A stretch of 19,404 nucleotides of DNA, taken from positions 1 through 19,404 of the forward strand of contig PXAI01000027.1 of assembly GCA_003567135.1 (NCBI GenBank), in the 5' to 3' direction. The position numbers and the translations under genes were made by a program. Numbering within the stretch: position 1 is the first letter of the stretch; each line of letters opens with the position of its first letter. Shown one piece after another: positions 1-6,531 of the stretch. Origin of the DNA: Balneolia bacterium (GTDB lineage: Bacteria; Bacteroidota; Rhodothermia; Balneolales; Cyclonatronaceae). Under the pieces are notes generated by a model. It saw only the letters and a list, made by a program, of their open reading frames with translations, searched no databases and was not told where the DNA came from.

Positions 1-424
1 ACATTATCAGGGTCAATCGTTGGGACAGGAGCGTTTGTAGTTGGTGTTAATGTTGGATCGCCGGGATCGTCTTCACCGCCGGAAACAGCTGAGGCAAAAG
101 CAGGCTCTGAAAACAGATCATTTGCAGAATCATACTGATACAGCCAGAAGGAATACTCGGTAGCTTCTTCAAGCCCGCCCAGTCTGAATCCAAACGCAGC
201 TTCGCCGTTACCATCACCGGGTGTACTGCCGAAAGCGTACTCGGTAGCATCCTGCGGATTGGCCGGGGCATCGGCTGTTTGGGAGTAGAAAAGCCTGTAC
301 TCAATGTTAGCATCACCAACATTATTTGGGCCGGCTGCAAGGAAAACTTCACCTGCATCTACCGGATCTGGTCCCACCATATCACTGGCCTGGAATCCGT
401 CTGGCATTGAGGGAGGTGTTGGAT
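1..424 (-). repeat. Intragenic repeat copy 2 (888-bp period)
   Basis: This stretch repeats 889-1312 at an offset of exactly 888 bp (296 codons), so the reading frame is kept. Bases 1-86 are identical between copies. Counting by eye gives about 23 differences in 424 bases (about 95% identity), and only about three change an amino acid. It encodes an Fn3-like module and the start of the following binding module. The repeat probably continues past the left edge. Confidence 0.92.
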
Positions 425-1889
425 CACCAGCCTCGCCATCGCCTGAGAAATACAGATTATCAATGTAGATATCAACCGGCACTACACTTCCGGGACCATT
501 TGCAGCAAACTTGAATTCACGTACAGCATCCCATGTCATATCACCAAATGCACTCTTTGGAATACTAACACTGCTCCACTCGCCTTGCACGTAGTCAATT
601 GGTACCAGTACTTCAGCAGGTCCGCTACCAAAGTTAACCGGGCTGACTTCAATTATGGTCTCAGCCGGGTCTGCCATAGTCCAAATATCTATGTGTAGAA
701 ATTCTTTACCCGAAAGATCTGTTTCCTCGAGCAAGGTTCCCTGATAATTGAAATTAGGATAAGCAAGTAAAAGATTGCCTGTACCGGGATCAAACTCAGG
801 ATCAACCAGCCCATGGCCGGATTGTCCCCAATTAGGATCATAATTTGTTACAACGCTATTGTCGTACACATCACTAAAAAGTGACACCACATTATCAGGG
901 TCAATCGTTGGGACAGGAGCGTTTGTAGTTGGTGTTAATGTTGGATCGCCGGGATCGTCTTCACCGCCGGAAACCGCTGAAGCAAAAGCAGGCTCTGAAA
1001 ACAGATCATTTGCAGAATCATACTGATACAGCCAGAATGAGTACTCAGTAGCGTCTTCAAGTCCGCCGAGTCTGAATCCAAACGCGGCTTCGCCGTTACC
1101 ATCACCGGGAGTACTGCCGAAAGCGTACTCGGTAGCATCCTGCGGATTTGCCGGGACATCGGCTGTTTGGGAATAGAAAAGTCTGTACTCAATATTAGCA
1201 TCACCAACATTACTTGGACCGGCTGCAAGAAAAACTTCACCTGCATCTACCGGATCCGGCCCTACCATATCACTGGCCTGGAATCCGTCTGGCATTGAAG
1301 GAGGTGTTGGATCACCCGGATCGCCGGCCTCGCCGAGAACGAGTTCTACGTTATCTATAAAAACATCAGCACTGCTTAAACCAACCTCAAAGCCGAGTTT
1401 CATCTGTGGAAAAGTAGAGGTAACAACCGCACTCGTGGAGTAGGTTTCCATAGTGGTTGAAAGCTCCGTTTCAAATACTTCCAGTGATGCAAATCCACCA
1501 CCTTCTTCACCAAAATACATGGTTAACTGACGCCCATCTTCTGATGACCGTGCATCAAACGTGATATCATACGTTTCGCCAATTTCCAAAGAGGCTTTCT
1601 GTTCCTCACTTAAAAGCTGAAATAACTGAACGTGCCATACGTCACCCCCTGCGTTCTGGATGTTTGTAATAGCAGCTTCACCATCAACCACATTGAAGTC
1701 TGCATCCACGCCGACGAAGTCGGCAACATATGTAGTCCAGTTGTTTAAACCGTCAGAGAAATTTCCATTCACAAGCACATTTTCACCTTCCTGAGCAAAT
1801 ACGTTGCTGCTCGTCCCAAAGAGTATCAAAAGTGCAAACAATGATGAAAATACAGTCTTTTTTACTTTCTGTAATTTATTCAATCTCAT
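1..1889 (-). CDS. Secreted modular carbohydrate-binding protein, 3' end outside the window
   Basis: The reading frame stays open from an ATG at 1889 down to base 1, giving 629 visible codons with no stop. Residues 1-33 form a signal peptide ending in VFAQ. Residues about 34-185 begin 'NVLVNGNFSDGLNNW', typical of a CBM4/9-like jelly-roll module. An Fn3-like module follows (about 193-310, containing 'EYSFWLYQYDSA'). Next comes a second beta-sandwich (about 324-482) opening 'NAPVPTIDPDNVVSLFSDVY', a module I associate with secreted glycan-binding proteins of marine Bacteroidota. A second, nearly identical Fn3 copy (about 489-625) follows, and the start of another 'PTIDPDNV' module is cut by the edge. 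No catalytic domain is visible; one, or a sorting domain, may lie beyond base 1. It is divergent from the LacI gene at 2267 and probably a surface or secreted glycan binder. Its start lacks a Shine-Dalgarno sequence. Confidence 0.85.
   Translation of the reverse strand, partial: MRLNKLQKVKKTVFSSLFALLILFGTSSNVFAQEGENVLVNGNFSDGLNNWTTYVADFVGVDADFNVVDGEAAITNIQNAGGDVWHVQLFQLLSEEQKASLEIGETYDITFDARSSEDGRQLTMYFGEEGGGFASLEVFETELSTTMETYSTSAVVTSTFPQMKLGFEVGLSSADVFIDNVELVLGEAGDPGDPTPPSMPDGFQASDMVGPDPVDAGEVFLAAGPSNVGDANIEYRLFYSQTADVPANPQDATEYAFGSTPGDGNGEAAFGFRLGGLEDATEYSFWLYQYDSANDLFSEPAFASAVSGGEDDPGDPTLTPTTNAPVPTIDPDNVVSLFSDVYDNSVVTNYDPNWGQSGHGLVDPEFDPGTGNLLLAYPNFNYQGTLLEETDLSGKEFLHIDIWTMADPAETIIEVSPVNFGSGPAEVLVPIDYVQGEWSSVSIPKSAFGDMTWDAVREFKFAANGPGSVVPVDIYIDNLYFSGDGEAGDPTPPSMPDGFQASDMVGPDPVDAGEVFLAAGPNNVGDANIEYRLFYSQTADAPANPQDATEYAFGSTPGDGNGEAAFGFRLGGLEEATEYSFWLYQYDSANDLFSEPAFASAVSGGEDDPGDPTLTPTTNAPVPTIDPDN
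889..1312 (-). repeat. Intragenic repeat copy 1 (888-bp period)
   Basis: This is the partner of 1-424. The match ends near 1312, where a short Gly/Asp/Pro linker ('EAGDPGDPTPP', against 'EAGDPTPP' in the other copy) joins the upstream module. The unit is one Fn3-like module plus one binding module. Confidence 0.92.
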
Positions 1890-1916
1890 TTTATTGATCT
1901 TTTCATTAATAGATAC

Positions 1917-1928
1917 GAAACCGCTTCC
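1917..1928. promoter_or_regulatory. LacI/GalR-type operator candidate upstream of the binding-protein gene
   Basis: The sequence GAAACCGCTTCC is an imperfect palindrome around a central CG, the usual form of LacI/GalR operators. With one flanking base on each side it matches 12 of 14 positions of the known CcpA cre consensus TGWAANCGNTNWCA. It lies 27 bp ahead of the ATG at 1889, between the AT-rich element (1953-1976) and the start codon, a position that suits repression. Binding is inference. Confidence 0.5.
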
Positions 1929-1952
1929 AGCTCCGCGTAACAATTTACAATA

Positions 1953-1976
1953 TGCAAATTATTTTCATTTATTGCA
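1953..1976. promoter_or_regulatory. TGCA-bounded AT-rich element
   Basis: TGCA, sixteen AT-rich bases, then TGCA. The first 16 bases read TGCAAATTATTTTCAT. Related 15-16 bp elements occur at 2168-2183, 9794-9808, 9833-9848 and 10169-10184, all in promoter gaps of this locus. The same TGCA-16-TGCA frame occurs at 10149-10172. It may be a regulator site or part of the promoter. Confidence 0.4.
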
Positions 1977-2129
1977 CTAAGATTTACAATAATTTTTCAC
2001 CTCTGATTTATCGCATCAGCGCAAATTACCACTCATTTTTAATGGTTTATACGGATACTACTATCATTTACAGCAAATAAAGCCCAAAACCGACTGAGTA
2101 TTACTGGGGTGTTTTTGGGATATCTGCGA

Positions 2130-2141
2130 GGAAGCGGTTCC
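2130..2141. promoter_or_regulatory. LacI/GalR-type operator candidate upstream of LacI 1
   Basis: GGAAGCGGTTCC reads GGAA-n-CG-n-TTCC on both strands. It matches 11 of 14 cre positions when flanks are included. It lies 125 bp ahead of the LacI start at 2267, inside the divergent region, so it could serve autoregulation or the opposite gene. Confidence 0.45.
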
Positions 2142-2167
2142 ATTTCGTGAATTTTATATACCAATTA

Positions 2168-2183
2168 TGCAATTTTTTTTCAT
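2168..2183. promoter_or_regulatory. TGCA/TTCAT AT-rich element upstream of LacI 1
   Basis: TGCAATTTTTTTTCAT has the same length and ends as TGCAAATTATTTTCAT at 1953. It sits 26 bp after the palindrome at 2130-2141 and overlaps the shared promoter-like 13-mer at 2179-2191. Confidence 0.35.
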
Positions 2184-2191
2184 ATATTTAG
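2179..2191 (+). promoter_or_regulatory. Shared promoter-like 13-mer upstream of LacI 1
   Basis: TTCATATATTTAG is repeated exactly at 3597-3609 upstream of the second LacI gene. The core loosely resembles the Bacteroidota -7 element (TAnnTTTG). It lies 75 bp before the ATG here and 41 bp before it there. It may be the -7 region of both regulator promoters. Confidence 0.35.
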
Positions 2192-2266
2192 GTTGAGGCA
2201 TTCCACATAGTCTCAGTAACTGTATGACACGAACGTGTTGCGACGTAATCGAAAAGGATTTGTAGA

Positions 2267-3331
2267 ATGATAGAAAAGGTAACTCTCAAGGATATTGCCA
2301 AAGATTCAGGCTTATCTATTTCAACCGTATCCAGGGCGCTTACCCGGACCGGAAAGATCAGCAAGGAGAATGAGCGCAAAGTTTTTGAGAGTGCCCAGAG
2401 GCTTAATTATCCGATTGCCGTACTCAATACCCCCATTGATCTCCGCAATTCTATAAATATCGCACTGGTTACCAAACATTATACCGGTGAATTTTTCGCA
2501 TCGCTTTTTGAGGGCTTCGATATCTCCTCCCTGGGAACCAAGGCACGGATTAACCTTATAAGTGTAAGCCACACATCTGATACCCCGAAGCAGGTTGCCT
2601 CCGAAATCACAAAAGCACATTTCGATGCAGCCGTAATTTTCCTGCCTGACTACAAAGCCGAAGACTACAAAGAACTGATCAACCACATTCCCGAAGATTA
2701 CCCCGTAGTATCGATCGCCCCTATTGCCAATCCTGTAATGGATACGGTTACGTTCGACAACTACCGGGGCGGACATCTCGTAGCCAGCCATTTTGAGGAT
2801 AAAGGCTTTACCCGACTGGGAATTATTGAGGGCCCTAAAAATAAATCCGAGGCGATGCTCCGGAAAAACGGGTACATCGATCACATCAGAGCATCCGACC
2901 GGCTGTCCCTGGTTTGGAAATTTACGGGAAGCTACTCGCTTGAAGACGGTCAGGATGCGTATGAGGCGTTCAAAAAAGCGCCCGTAAAACCGGAAGCCAT
3001 TTTTTCCAGCAACGACGGAATGGCCATCGGGTTTATACAAAAAGCGATCAGAGATGGCGTAATTATCCCTGATGACGTTGCCATTGTTGGCTACGACGAC
3101 CTGCCAACATGCGAACTGTATACGCCCACGATCTCTTCGGTATGCACACCATACGATTTACTTGGCAAAAAAACGCTTGAATTGATTTTTGACCGACTGC
3201 GTGAAAAAACCACGCCAGGCTACACCGGCTATACGAGCCTGGTTCCCGTTTCTCTGAAAATCCGCGAAAGCTCAACGAACCTGGTCAACGTTTTTTCAAA
3301 ATATTATGACAAAGTGCCTGAGAACCTGTAG
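2267..3331 (+). CDS. LacI/GalR-family transcriptional regulator, paralogue 1
   Basis: A 354-residue protein, the usual LacI/GalR length. Residues 5-25 carry the family HTH signature (TLKDIAKDSGLSISTVSRAL). The rest is a periplasmic-binding-protein-like sensor domain (family PBP1), with 'FDAAVIFLPD', 'DTVTFDNYRGG', 'SKSEAMLRKNG', 'SSNDGMAIGF' and 'GYDDLPTCELYTPTISSV'. It is cytoplasmic, and sugar binding would change its DNA affinity. The hinge lacks the usual PNxxARxL motif, as in both paralogues here. It is the most divergent of the three. The ATG at 2267 has an AAAGGA Shine-Dalgarno-like stretch at 2253-2258, rare in this window. Candidate operators lie upstream. The effector sugar is unknown. 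Confidence 0.93.
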   Translation: MIEKVTLKDIAKDSGLSISTVSRALTRTGKISKENERKVFESAQRLNYPIAVLNTPIDLRNSINIALVTKHYTGEFFASLFEGFDISSLGTKARINLISVSHTSDTPKQVASEITKAHFDAAVIFLPDYKAEDYKELINHIPEDYPVVSIAPIANPVMDTVTFDNYRGGHLVASHFEDKGFTRLGIIEGPKNKSEAMLRKNGYIDHIRASDRLSLVWKFTGSYSLEDGQDAYEAFKKAPVKPEAIFSSNDGMAIGFIQKAIRDGVIIPDDVAIVGYDDLPTCELYTPTISSVCTPYDLLGKKTLELIFDRLREKTTPGYTGYTSLVPVSLKIRESSTNLVNVFSKYYDKVPENL

Positions 3332-3478
3332 GAACGAAAAACTGATTTGGTGTACGTGTAATAACCAATCCGGAAACATCATTTCTCCGGGTAAATTATT
3401 TTCAGTAGATTCCTTATAGTGTTGCTCTATAAAGCTTCACTTTTCATTTTTTAATTGACCTGAATCTGGCTTACAGTT

Positions 3479-3522
3479 CGGTTATTATCCGCCATGCTTA
3501 TGTGTTGCATGGTGTTATACCG
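3479..3522 (+). other. Imperfect hairpin in the LacI 1-LacI 2 gap
   Basis: The core stem CCATGC (3492-3497) pairs with GCATGG (3507-3512) around a 9-base loop. Outer bases CGGT and ACCG can also pair, with mismatches between. No U-tract follows, so it is not a typical terminator. It may be a leader structure or chance. Confidence 0.3.
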
Positions 3523-3596
3523 AAAACCTGTATTCACAGGAACAGAAACTATTTTGCCATAATGTGAAGATGAATTTTCAATTATTAGTGATCTGC

Positions 3597-3609
3597 TTCA
3601 TATATTTAG
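3597..3609 (+). promoter_or_regulatory. Shared promoter-like 13-mer upstream of LacI 2
   Basis: TTCATATATTTAG is an exact copy of 2179-2191 and ends 41 bp before the LacI 2 start codon. Its recurrence before two regulator genes suggests a shared promoter element. Confidence 0.35.
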
Positions 3610-3650
3610 ACTACCTTCAATGACCGATCAAACCACTCCACAGTCATAAC

Positions 3651-4688
3651 ATGAGAAAAAAGACAACGCTTAAGGATATTGCTTTAGACGCAGGGGTTTC
3701 CGTTTCCACAGTTTCAAGAGCGCTGGCCCGCAACGGTAAAATCAGCAGCGAAAAAGAAAAACGAATTTATGAAAGCGCGCAGCGGCTGAATTATCCGCTG
3801 CAGCTTACAAGTACTCCGTACGATCTGAGGATCAATGTAAATATCGCCCTTGTTACCTACTTTTATCTTGGAGAATTTTTTTCAGCGCTATTTGATGGAT
3901 TCGACAAGGCCTGCCGTGATTCAAATGCAAATATTCGCCTGTTGAGCGTTGCAAACTCTAAAGATTCACACATTGATGTAATATCCGGCTTAACTGAATC
4001 AGGTTTTGATGCAGCTGTTATTTTTCTGCCGGATTTTGATGCAAACGATTACCGGAACCTGCTCAATGCCGTTCCCGATAGTTTTCCTCTTGTATCCGCT
4101 GCACCCATTGTAAGCCCTGTTTTGGATACCGTAACGTTCGATCACTATCGCGGCGGTCACAGCGTAGCCGCTCATTTCGAAGAGCAGGGTTTTAAAAAAC
4201 TGGGAATCATTCTCGGGCCTACCTCAAAATCTGAGGCTATGCTGCGAAAAAACGGATTTGCTGATTATATCGCCGAATCGAAGGATCTTGACCTTATTTG
4301 GGAATGCCGGGGTGATTATTCCATACACGCCGGGATCAGCGCTTATGAAAAATATCGCGATACCGTGAACAAGCCAGAGGCCATATTCTGCAGCAACGAC
4401 GACATTGCAATTGGATTCATCTACAGCGCAATTCGTGACGGCGTGAACATCCCTGAGGATGTAGCTATTGCCGGATTTGATGATTTGCCTAAATGTGAAT
4501 TCTACACGCCTGCAATTACGTCGGTTCACACACCGTACGAAGTACTCGGCAAAAAGGCGATCAACCTGTTACTAACCCGCCTTAAAGAAGAAGCTGAACC
4601 GCAGCACAATGGCTATACAAGTATTGTGCCCGTTTCGCTTACGGTGAGGGAAAGTTCTCTGAATAGCGTAACTGAAGTACTTCCATAA
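3651..4688 (+). CDS. LacI/GalR-family transcriptional regulator, paralogue 2
   Basis: A 345-residue protein with the N-terminal HTH (TLKDIALDAGVSVSTVSRAL, residues 6-25) and a PBP1-like sugar-sensing domain. By eye it is very close to the paralogue at 11630; their first 60 residues are about 72% identical. Shared blocks include 'GFDAAVIFLPDF', 'PVLDTVTFDHYRGG', 'SKSEAMLRKNG' and 'FCSNDDIAIGF'. The hinge (LNYPLQLTSTPYDLR) keeps the normal length but not the canonical PNxxARxL motif. It faces the 3' end of the susCD operon and starts with ATG without a Shine-Dalgarno sequence. Its targets are probably the local polysaccharide genes; the ligand is unknown. Confidence 0.93.
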   Translation: MRKKTTLKDIALDAGVSVSTVSRALARNGKISSEKEKRIYESAQRLNYPLQLTSTPYDLRINVNIALVTYFYLGEFFSALFDGFDKACRDSNANIRLLSVANSKDSHIDVISGLTESGFDAAVIFLPDFDANDYRNLLNAVPDSFPLVSAAPIVSPVLDTVTFDHYRGGHSVAAHFEEQGFKKLGIILGPTSKSEAMLRKNGFADYIAESKDLDLIWECRGDYSIHAGISAYEKYRDTVNKPEAIFCSNDDIAIGFIYSAIRDGVNIPEDVAIAGFDDLPKCEFYTPAITSVHTPYEVLGKKAINLLLTRLKEEAEPQHNGYTSIVPVSLTVRESSLNSVTEVLP

Positions 4689-4718
4689 ATAATCTCTCTG
4701 GCTCATCTCCACTGTTCT

Positions 4719-4735
4719 GGCTTTTTCAAAAAGCC
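4719..4735 (+). terminator. Hairpin after LacI 2, possible weak terminator
   Basis: GGCTTTTTCAAAAAGCC is a perfect inverted repeat 31 bp after the LacI 2 stop. The stem is short and AT-rich and no U-run follows, so termination strength is doubtful. Confidence 0.35.
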
Positions 4736-4872
4736 ATGCCGGATTTTCACGTAAAAGGCTGAGAGATTTATCGTAGTCAAGATGCATACGAAACAAATCG
4801 TTGCGTCTGCATTTATTCAGAGCCACATCTGCACATTGCTCTGCACTTGAAGCAAAACAAGTAAATAGAGAT

Positions 4873-4913
4873 AAAAAAAACCATCACCACCAGAATAACC
4901 GGTAGTGATGGTT
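4873..4913 (-). terminator. Intrinsic terminator of the susCD operon
   Basis: A 13-bp stem with one mismatch joins 4879-4891 and 4901-4913 around a 9-base loop. On the minus strand it is followed directly by eight U residues (the A-run at 4873-4880). It lies about 60 bp after the susD stop. A T-rich stretch also follows on the plus strand, so it may stop LacI 2 transcripts as well. Confidence 0.8.
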
Positions 4914-4971
4914 CTGTTTGTTTCCAGAAGTGCCGCTAATTTCTTTGGAACACAGCAGCCTTACTTCAAGA

Positions 4972-6519
4972 TCAATATCCCGGGTTTTGAATAAGAGTAT
5001 TGTCTGAGAGATTTATTTCAGACTGCGGGATTGGCAGTAAGCCAAGACGGTCTGTTCTGAAATTGATTGAGATTTCAGCCTGAGCCTGCCCGTTAATTTT
5101 ATCCGCTGCAGTATCAAGGCCCATTCTCAGCAAATCCCAGTAACGGTGGCCCTCGCCGGCAAATTCGAGCCTGCGCTCTTCCATTATATTTTCTTTGGTT
5201 GCCGGAATGGATACAAAATCACTCCCGTATGCTCTTTCGCGTACCTGATCAAAATAAAGCTGCGCATTTGCCGAGCCGAGCTCAGCTGCCATCAGTTTAA
5301 CATCAGCGAGGCGGAATACGGGACGGTTGTATGGCCAGTTGAAATCTACGTTTACAGAAGGCGTATCCTGATTTCTCGGATAAAACTTCTTGAACACAAA
5401 TCCCTGAAACTGATACATTTCGTCGGGAGCGTGATTCACTCCTTCCGCAACCGGATCAAGAATACTTACAAAGTATCTTGAATCTGTATCCTGATTAAAA
5501 CTGCCGGCTAAATCGCCGGTAACCGGCTGAAAAGACCAACCTCTGGAATAAATCGGGTGGAACCCGACTCCGCGAAGGCCTGTCATCGTTGTTGCCCAGT
5601 TACCTATCGAGCCATTCAGAAAACCCCAGTCACCAAAGGTGTTCGTGATATGCTGAATAGAAAAAACAGCTTCGTTGTTGTTGTTGCCGGCTGTGCCCCA
5701 AAGGTCAGCGAAGTCTGGCAATAACGCATGGCCACTCTGGTTAACGATATCCTCAAGATGCCCCACAACTTCAGCAGATGAGATCGGCAGATCACCTAAC
5801 CCAAAAACCGGTTGCGCATAATCCTGATAGTAAAGATACACACGCCCAAGCAGAGCTTTTGCAGCCCATGTTGAGGCACGCCCAACTTCAGCTGACGGGA
5901 TTGTTTCACGCAGTTTTGGGATAATTTCCACAAGCTCGTTTACGAGAAAGGCGTACACATCACCCGGATCGGCTTGCTGAACGCGTACTTCAGCAGCAAC
6001 GAGAGGACGCTCGAAAAGCGGTACGTTTCCAAAGAACCTAACCAGATCGAAATATAGCAATGCTCTCAGAAACCGAGCTTCGCCATAAAAATAGTCGCGT
6101 GTTTCTCTGTTTGGGAAGTCGATATTATCGATGTTCTCAATTAACAAATTGGCACGGTAAATCCCGGTAAACCGGTCTGACCATAAGCCAAGCACTTTCC
6201 CGTTGGTCACAGCAATGTTGTGTGCGTTAAACTCAACAAGAGCAGGCTGATCCCCTGATCCGCCACCTCCTGCGTATGCATCATCCGACAGCATATTGGA
6301 TACAACATCAAAAGGATGGAATCCATCGTTTGATCTGCCGTGCGAGAAGGTAAGCGTTTCGTACACAGAAAATAATGCCTGCTCAGCATCCTGCTGAGTC
6401 TGGAAGAAGTTATCCTGTACTCTTTCTACCGGCGGGTCGTGGCTGAGGAAATTATCCATACAGCCAGAGAACATCAGCGGCAGAACTAAAACTATAAATG
6501 TAAATACTATTTTTTTCAT
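4972..6519 (-). CDS. susD: SusD/RagB-family glycan-binding outer-membrane lipoprotein
   Basis: A 515-residue protein of normal SusD length. The N-terminus is a lipoprotein signal with lipobox FSGC (C20), so it should be lipidated and surface exposed. Family traits are the N-terminal 'NFFQTQQDAEQALFSVYETL', a helical TPR-like region with 'EARFLRALLYFDLVRFFGNV' (near 147-165), 'FRLADVKLMAAEL', and a C-terminal 'RRLEFAGEGHRYWDLLRMG' (about 449-467). SusD proteins sit as a lid on the SusC barrel and capture oligosaccharide. The gene follows susC after 12 bp on the same strand and is closed by the terminator at 4873-4913. The symbol marks family membership only; the glycan is not given by sequence. 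Confidence 0.95.
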   Translation of the reverse strand: MKKIVFTFIVLVLPLMFSGCMDNFLSHDPPVERVQDNFFQTQQDAEQALFSVYETLTFSHGRSNDGFHPFDVVSNMLSDDAYAGGGGSGDQPALVEFNAHNIAVTNGKVLGLWSDRFTGIYRANLLIENIDNIDFPNRETRDYFYGEARFLRALLYFDLVRFFGNVPLFERPLVAAEVRVQQADPGDVYAFLVNELVEIIPKLRETIPSAEVGRASTWAAKALLGRVYLYYQDYAQPVFGLGDLPISSAEVVGHLEDIVNQSGHALLPDFADLWGTAGNNNNEAVFSIQHITNTFGDWGFLNGSIGNWATTMTGLRGVGFHPIYSRGWSFQPVTGDLAGSFNQDTDSRYFVSILDPVAEGVNHAPDEMYQFQGFVFKKFYPRNQDTPSVNVDFNWPYNRPVFRLADVKLMAAELGSANAQLYFDQVRERAYGSDFVSIPATKENIMEERRLEFAGEGHRYWDLLRMGLDTAADKINGQAQAEISINFRTDRLGLLPIPQSEINLSDNTLIQNPGY

Positions 6520-6531
6520 GGTTCTGTATTA

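Larger units (their letters stand above)
1890..2266. promoter_or_regulatory. Divergent promoter region between the binding-protein gene and LacI 1
   Basis: This AT-rich 377-bp gap separates divergent genes and contains no credible reading frame. It holds two CG-centred palindromic operator candidates (1917-1928 and 2130-2141), two TGCA-bounded AT-rich elements (1953-1976 and 2168-2183), and a 13-mer at 2179-2191 that recurs upstream of the second LacI gene. The gap probably carries both promoters and is likely controlled by one or more of the local LacI-type regulators. Confidence 0.6.
3332..3650. other. Intergenic gap between LacI 1 and LacI 2, with hairpins and a promoter-like 13-mer
   Basis: No credible gene is seen in these 319 bp. 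The gap contains a hairpin at 3479-3522, a smaller one at 3527-3540 (CCTGT-ATTC-ACAGG), and the 13-mer at 3597-3609. No LacI-type CG palindrome like those at 1917 or 10212 is visible. The gap suggests LacI 2 has its own promoter rather than being cotranscribed with LacI 1. Confidence 0.55.

Noticed and set aside
47..1246. Two similar short minus-strand frames (47-358 and 935-1246) that look like paralogous small genes
   Set aside because: They are the same out-of-frame reading of the intragenic repeat. The real frame is the long open one starting at 1889.
1..1312. Repeated sequence considered as CRISPR or a mobile element
   Set aside because: The repeat unit is long, in-frame and encodes beta-sandwich modules; there are no short spaced repeats, terminal inverted repeats or transposase.
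2321..3040. A 239-codon open frame antisense to the first LacI gene
   Set aside because: It lies entirely within a well-supported LacI gene, its translation shows no recognisable domain, and its composition is that of a reverse-strand shadow.
4572..4826. An 84-codon minus-strand frame overlapping the end of LacI 2
   Set aside because: It overlaps the conserved LacI C-terminus and a hairpin, and shows no domain or signal peptide.
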